Below the pieces are notes generated by a model, which did not search any database, was not told the origin of the DNA, and saw only the letters and a list, made by a program, of their open reading frames with translations. A DNA stretch of 64,000 nt from Phallusia mammillata. Its lineage: Eukaryota; Chordata; Ascidiacea; Phlebobranchia; Ascidiidae. Positions 61,281 to 64,000 of this stretch are shown piece after piece. Made by a program: the position numbers and the translations under genes. Location: positions 39,639 to 103,638 of the forward strand of contig QLIY01000437.1 in the NCBI GenBank assembly GCA_003260075.1, written 5' to 3'. Position 1 is the stretch's first letter. Every line of letters begins with the position of its first letter.

Positions 61281-64000
61281 GTTGAGTAACTTTTCGACTT
61301 GAACAATTACTTCGTGGCAGCAAAGCTTTGTGTTCAGCTTGTACAGTACCATTCGACCTCTAACATTCTTCTTTTGACTTCAAATGTGATGCAATAAGCC
61401 TACAATGTGCAACATGCCTGTACAGATGACGTGCGTGTGTGTGTGTTAAGAAACAAAGCTGGAACCTATACACTGAAACGTAAATGTAAAGCATCTTAAA
61501 ATAAGCATCGTTTCAAACACGTTTATTACCCTCATTACATAAACACTTGCTGATTTGTTGATAAGATTACGCGCCACCGCCTGTATACGTAGTGGATTCG
61601 CGCACGACTGGGAGCAGCAAATTGCACCGGCGTGCAAACCTTTGCCCAATCAGGTGGCGAGTTGACAGTCACGTGGTTGTCTTGCGGTGTTTCAAACCAC
61701 GACATGAACGCCCACGAAATTGCTGTGGGTTGTCATAGGGACGGAAATAATCACGTTTACACCCTATCGATGGGAATACTTTAAGTTAAGCGTAGGCTAG
61801 AAAATAATAATAGTTTTCCATTCAGTGGTTACCTAAATCGTTTGAACCAAGATTACTTGTTGACGTATAGTTTTTACACTGTGTTCCGTACAAGAACGAT
61901 GATGAAGTGCTACTCTTATAAAAAGTATGCAAAACCGTTTAAAATGTTGTCCAGCAACTCGCCAGACGATAATTGTCCATACAGCGGCTAACAGTGGTCA
62001 CCTAAATTGTTTTAACCAAGATTACTTGTGAGCTTTGAGTTTTTACATTATGTTCAGTTAAAAAATACTGGAGTGCTACATTTGGTTTCCACCTAAAGAC
62101 ACCTTAATTATTTTAATCCAGATCCTATCTGAGAAAATTTGTAAACAGCCAAGCAGCACGAAAACTTTTGTAAACAGTCGAGCTGCTTTTGCTCAACAGT
62201 CGGCATTGCGCTATGAGCCGGCGAATCACGTTTCTCAGAAAAGCTCGGTACCTCGGGGTGATCCAGAACAATTCGCGGTCTAATTGTGCAGGAAGCGGCT
62301 GCGGAAAAACGACCGCGGTGAACCGAAATCAATTTGCTCGCAGAAAGGCAAGCAATCACCCATCGAGCTCAATTTTCACCGCATTTAACCGCCAGCAACT
62401 CGCGTGCCTTTGACCCCTTGGCACTTGCGCCTTTGTGGGTCCACGATTACACGCTAATAGGCCTCGATCCGTGGGACTGTTAGACGCCGTACTCGTCTTC
62501 CATTACATCATGGTTTCATTGAATAGCACGCGCTGGTGTACTACCCCATTCACACAGAACCCGAGTTGTGCGTCATCGGGCCATGTCACTTTGTTGCTTG
62601 TTTGTTTTACGGGATTTCCATTCCTATCACTATAGGACTGACATGTTACGCCCACATTCATCGCATCTTCTAGCAAAGAATTCGCGCGATCGCCGGCGAG
62701 TTTCCGTTTTGTTCAATTGTTAGCTCAAGCATTCTGCGAATTCCTGTCGCTTTGGGTCACGTCCGTGTTTGTTTTCTATAAGTAGAGTAACACTTTTCCT
62801 CTTCCCGTCATAAGCGCTGTGTTTATGCCCACGGGTTCGATAACATGCTAAAAAATGCACATCCTTGGCGCTTTAAAACGACCACAAGCTCACAACTATA
62901 TCCGGGATACCGCCATGGGCATTCTTTGGTGATTAGGATGGTGCTGTTCTGCCGCTAAGCCCAAAAGCTGTTTTAAGTTAATCGCCTGTTACAGTCACGC
63001 CGCTGCAGCAGTACCATTAAAAAAGTCAATATTAGTTTGGTGGCGCAATGGCTGTTTAACTGTCAACGCCAACCGCCAAAATGTTGTAGCTTGTACCTCG
63101 CGTTGTTGGTACGCTTCTAGGGGCAACAATTAAAAACATACCGAGAGCTACTCAACAGGGTTACAACCGTTCGTGAACCCGCCTGCAACGCGAACGGTTG
63201 TGTGTTCTGTATCAACACCAACAATGTTAACTGTGGCAACCGCCTTCACGTTAAGCAAACATTATAGTTGAACTGTGACGTAATTTGAGAATGAACGGCA
63301 AATATTCATAATGGCTTTTTCCTGATCAATATGCCTCTTGCCTTCCAAACAGGTTAACAATATAAGCGTGAGCGACAAGTGTTAAATATTGCACCTGCAC
63401 CTTGCCTCTGTGTTCAAAGTTCAGTTACACTGTAGAGTTTCGGCGACCGGCAAGAAGTTTTGAAGCCAACCGCCGCTAATGATTCCTCGAACCCTGTGTT
63501 CTGCTCCTTATCTTTGAAACTCCTACTACAGACTGCCACATTCAAACCGCGCTGCAATGTAGCACCTGTTTCACTACAGTTTGAATGAAAACATAGCGGC
63601 AAAAGTATCCCTCATTTATTAAAATATATCGCACATCTGTGCCGGCTTCTCTCATGCCAAAGCTCTCACGTCACCTCCCAGCAAGTTGGAGGCAAAAAAC
63701 CATCACTGATTTTCTGCTACGCATCTGACACGCCGCAAAGACCAAACTGCACTTGAAATACCATCTGAACTGTCACTTGTCAAGCTTTCACAAGCGCCTT
63801 TACTCAGAACGGCCTGAAAATGGCGGCGGTCCATCTGTGCCAGTTCTGCTACTGCAGCTTTGGCCTCCCACACTGTTGGCTGTGCACCAGTGACGACGCG
63901 TCTAACTTTGCACCTGTCATTTACACAAGTCTCGATCGGTTGTGTACCCCGCGCAATCGAGCTGCGCTTGAAGCAAACAATTTCGTTTTTCCCGCACGTG
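61281..64000. other. Upstream flank of the FGF gene
   Basis: No supported gene. It holds a diverged tandem repeat (about 61824-62100) and the second copy of the 24-bp word (61944-61967). Base composition rises in GC towards 62200-62500 and 63650-64000. I see no clear TATA box that I would defend. Confidence 0.5.
61824..62100. repeat. Diverged tandem repeat, period about 165-170 bp
   Basis: Copy 1 (about 61824-61915) and copy 2 (about 61990-62080) share GTGGT.ACCTAAAT, AACCAAGATTACTTGT and AGTTTTTACA, and both end GTGCTAC. A third, partial copy starts near 62083 (GGTTTCCACCTAAA). There is no C run, so this is probably genuine. Confidence 0.55.

Overview
This is eukaryotic nuclear DNA, AT-rich, with short GT-AG introns and one-domain exons. 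The gene set (a PIM-family kinase, ZCCHC24, a GRXCR-type protein, a cGMP-dependent kinase, a VWA-pentraxin secreted protein and an FGF) points to an invertebrate deuterostome. A tunicate close to Ciona fits best, from compact genes, short introns and a few percent divergence between duplicated patches. The species is an inference.

Layout: 1-12234 is mostly intergenic, with one possible small two-exon gene (1548-1979, minus) and many assembly joins. 12235-20142 (plus) is one gene: a 992-codon basic, low-complexity exon spliced to five exons that build a PIM-like kinase domain. 20143-25102 is intergenic with one hAT-type MITE. 25103-27564 (plus) is ZCCHC24 in five exons. 28920-33438 (plus) is a ten-exon gene joining a PDZ domain to a GRXCR-type glutaredoxin/Cys-rich module, with three MITEs in its introns. 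34612-42496 (minus) is a 17-exon cGMP-dependent protein kinase with a myristoylation-type N-terminus. 43202-43534 (minus) is a possible small gene behind a perfect RFX X-box. 46041-52868 (minus) is a 17-exon secreted mosaic protein: signal peptide, unfamiliar N-terminal module, VWA, Thr-rich linker, pentraxin. 56148-61280 (minus) is a four-exon FGF with a very long pro-region and a hyperbasic C-terminal tail. 61281-64000 is its upstream flank.

For the six main genes I assembled exon chains by eye. Splice phases agree at every junction, giving predicted proteins of 1245, 246, 403, 917, 839 and 667 residues.

Two layers cut across the genes. First, twelve homopolymer runs of exactly 10 (11 when a flanking base matches) C or G occur, most between two nearly identical direct copies of about 110-400 bp. 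The constant length looks like an artificial spacer joining overlapping allelic contigs rather than biology. Two of these loci create false duplicate exon ends, in the PIM-like and PKG genes. Second, several families of non-autonomous hAT-like elements, some with clear 8-bp target duplications, sit in introns and intergenic DNA.

The most interesting biology is in domain architecture: a PIM kinase with a degenerate glycine loop and a giant basic extension; a PDZ-GRXCR fusion lacking the glutaredoxin cysteines; a PKG whose second nucleotide site has a PKA-like Ala; a VWA-pentraxin mosaic with a possible lysozyme-like head; and an oversized FGF.
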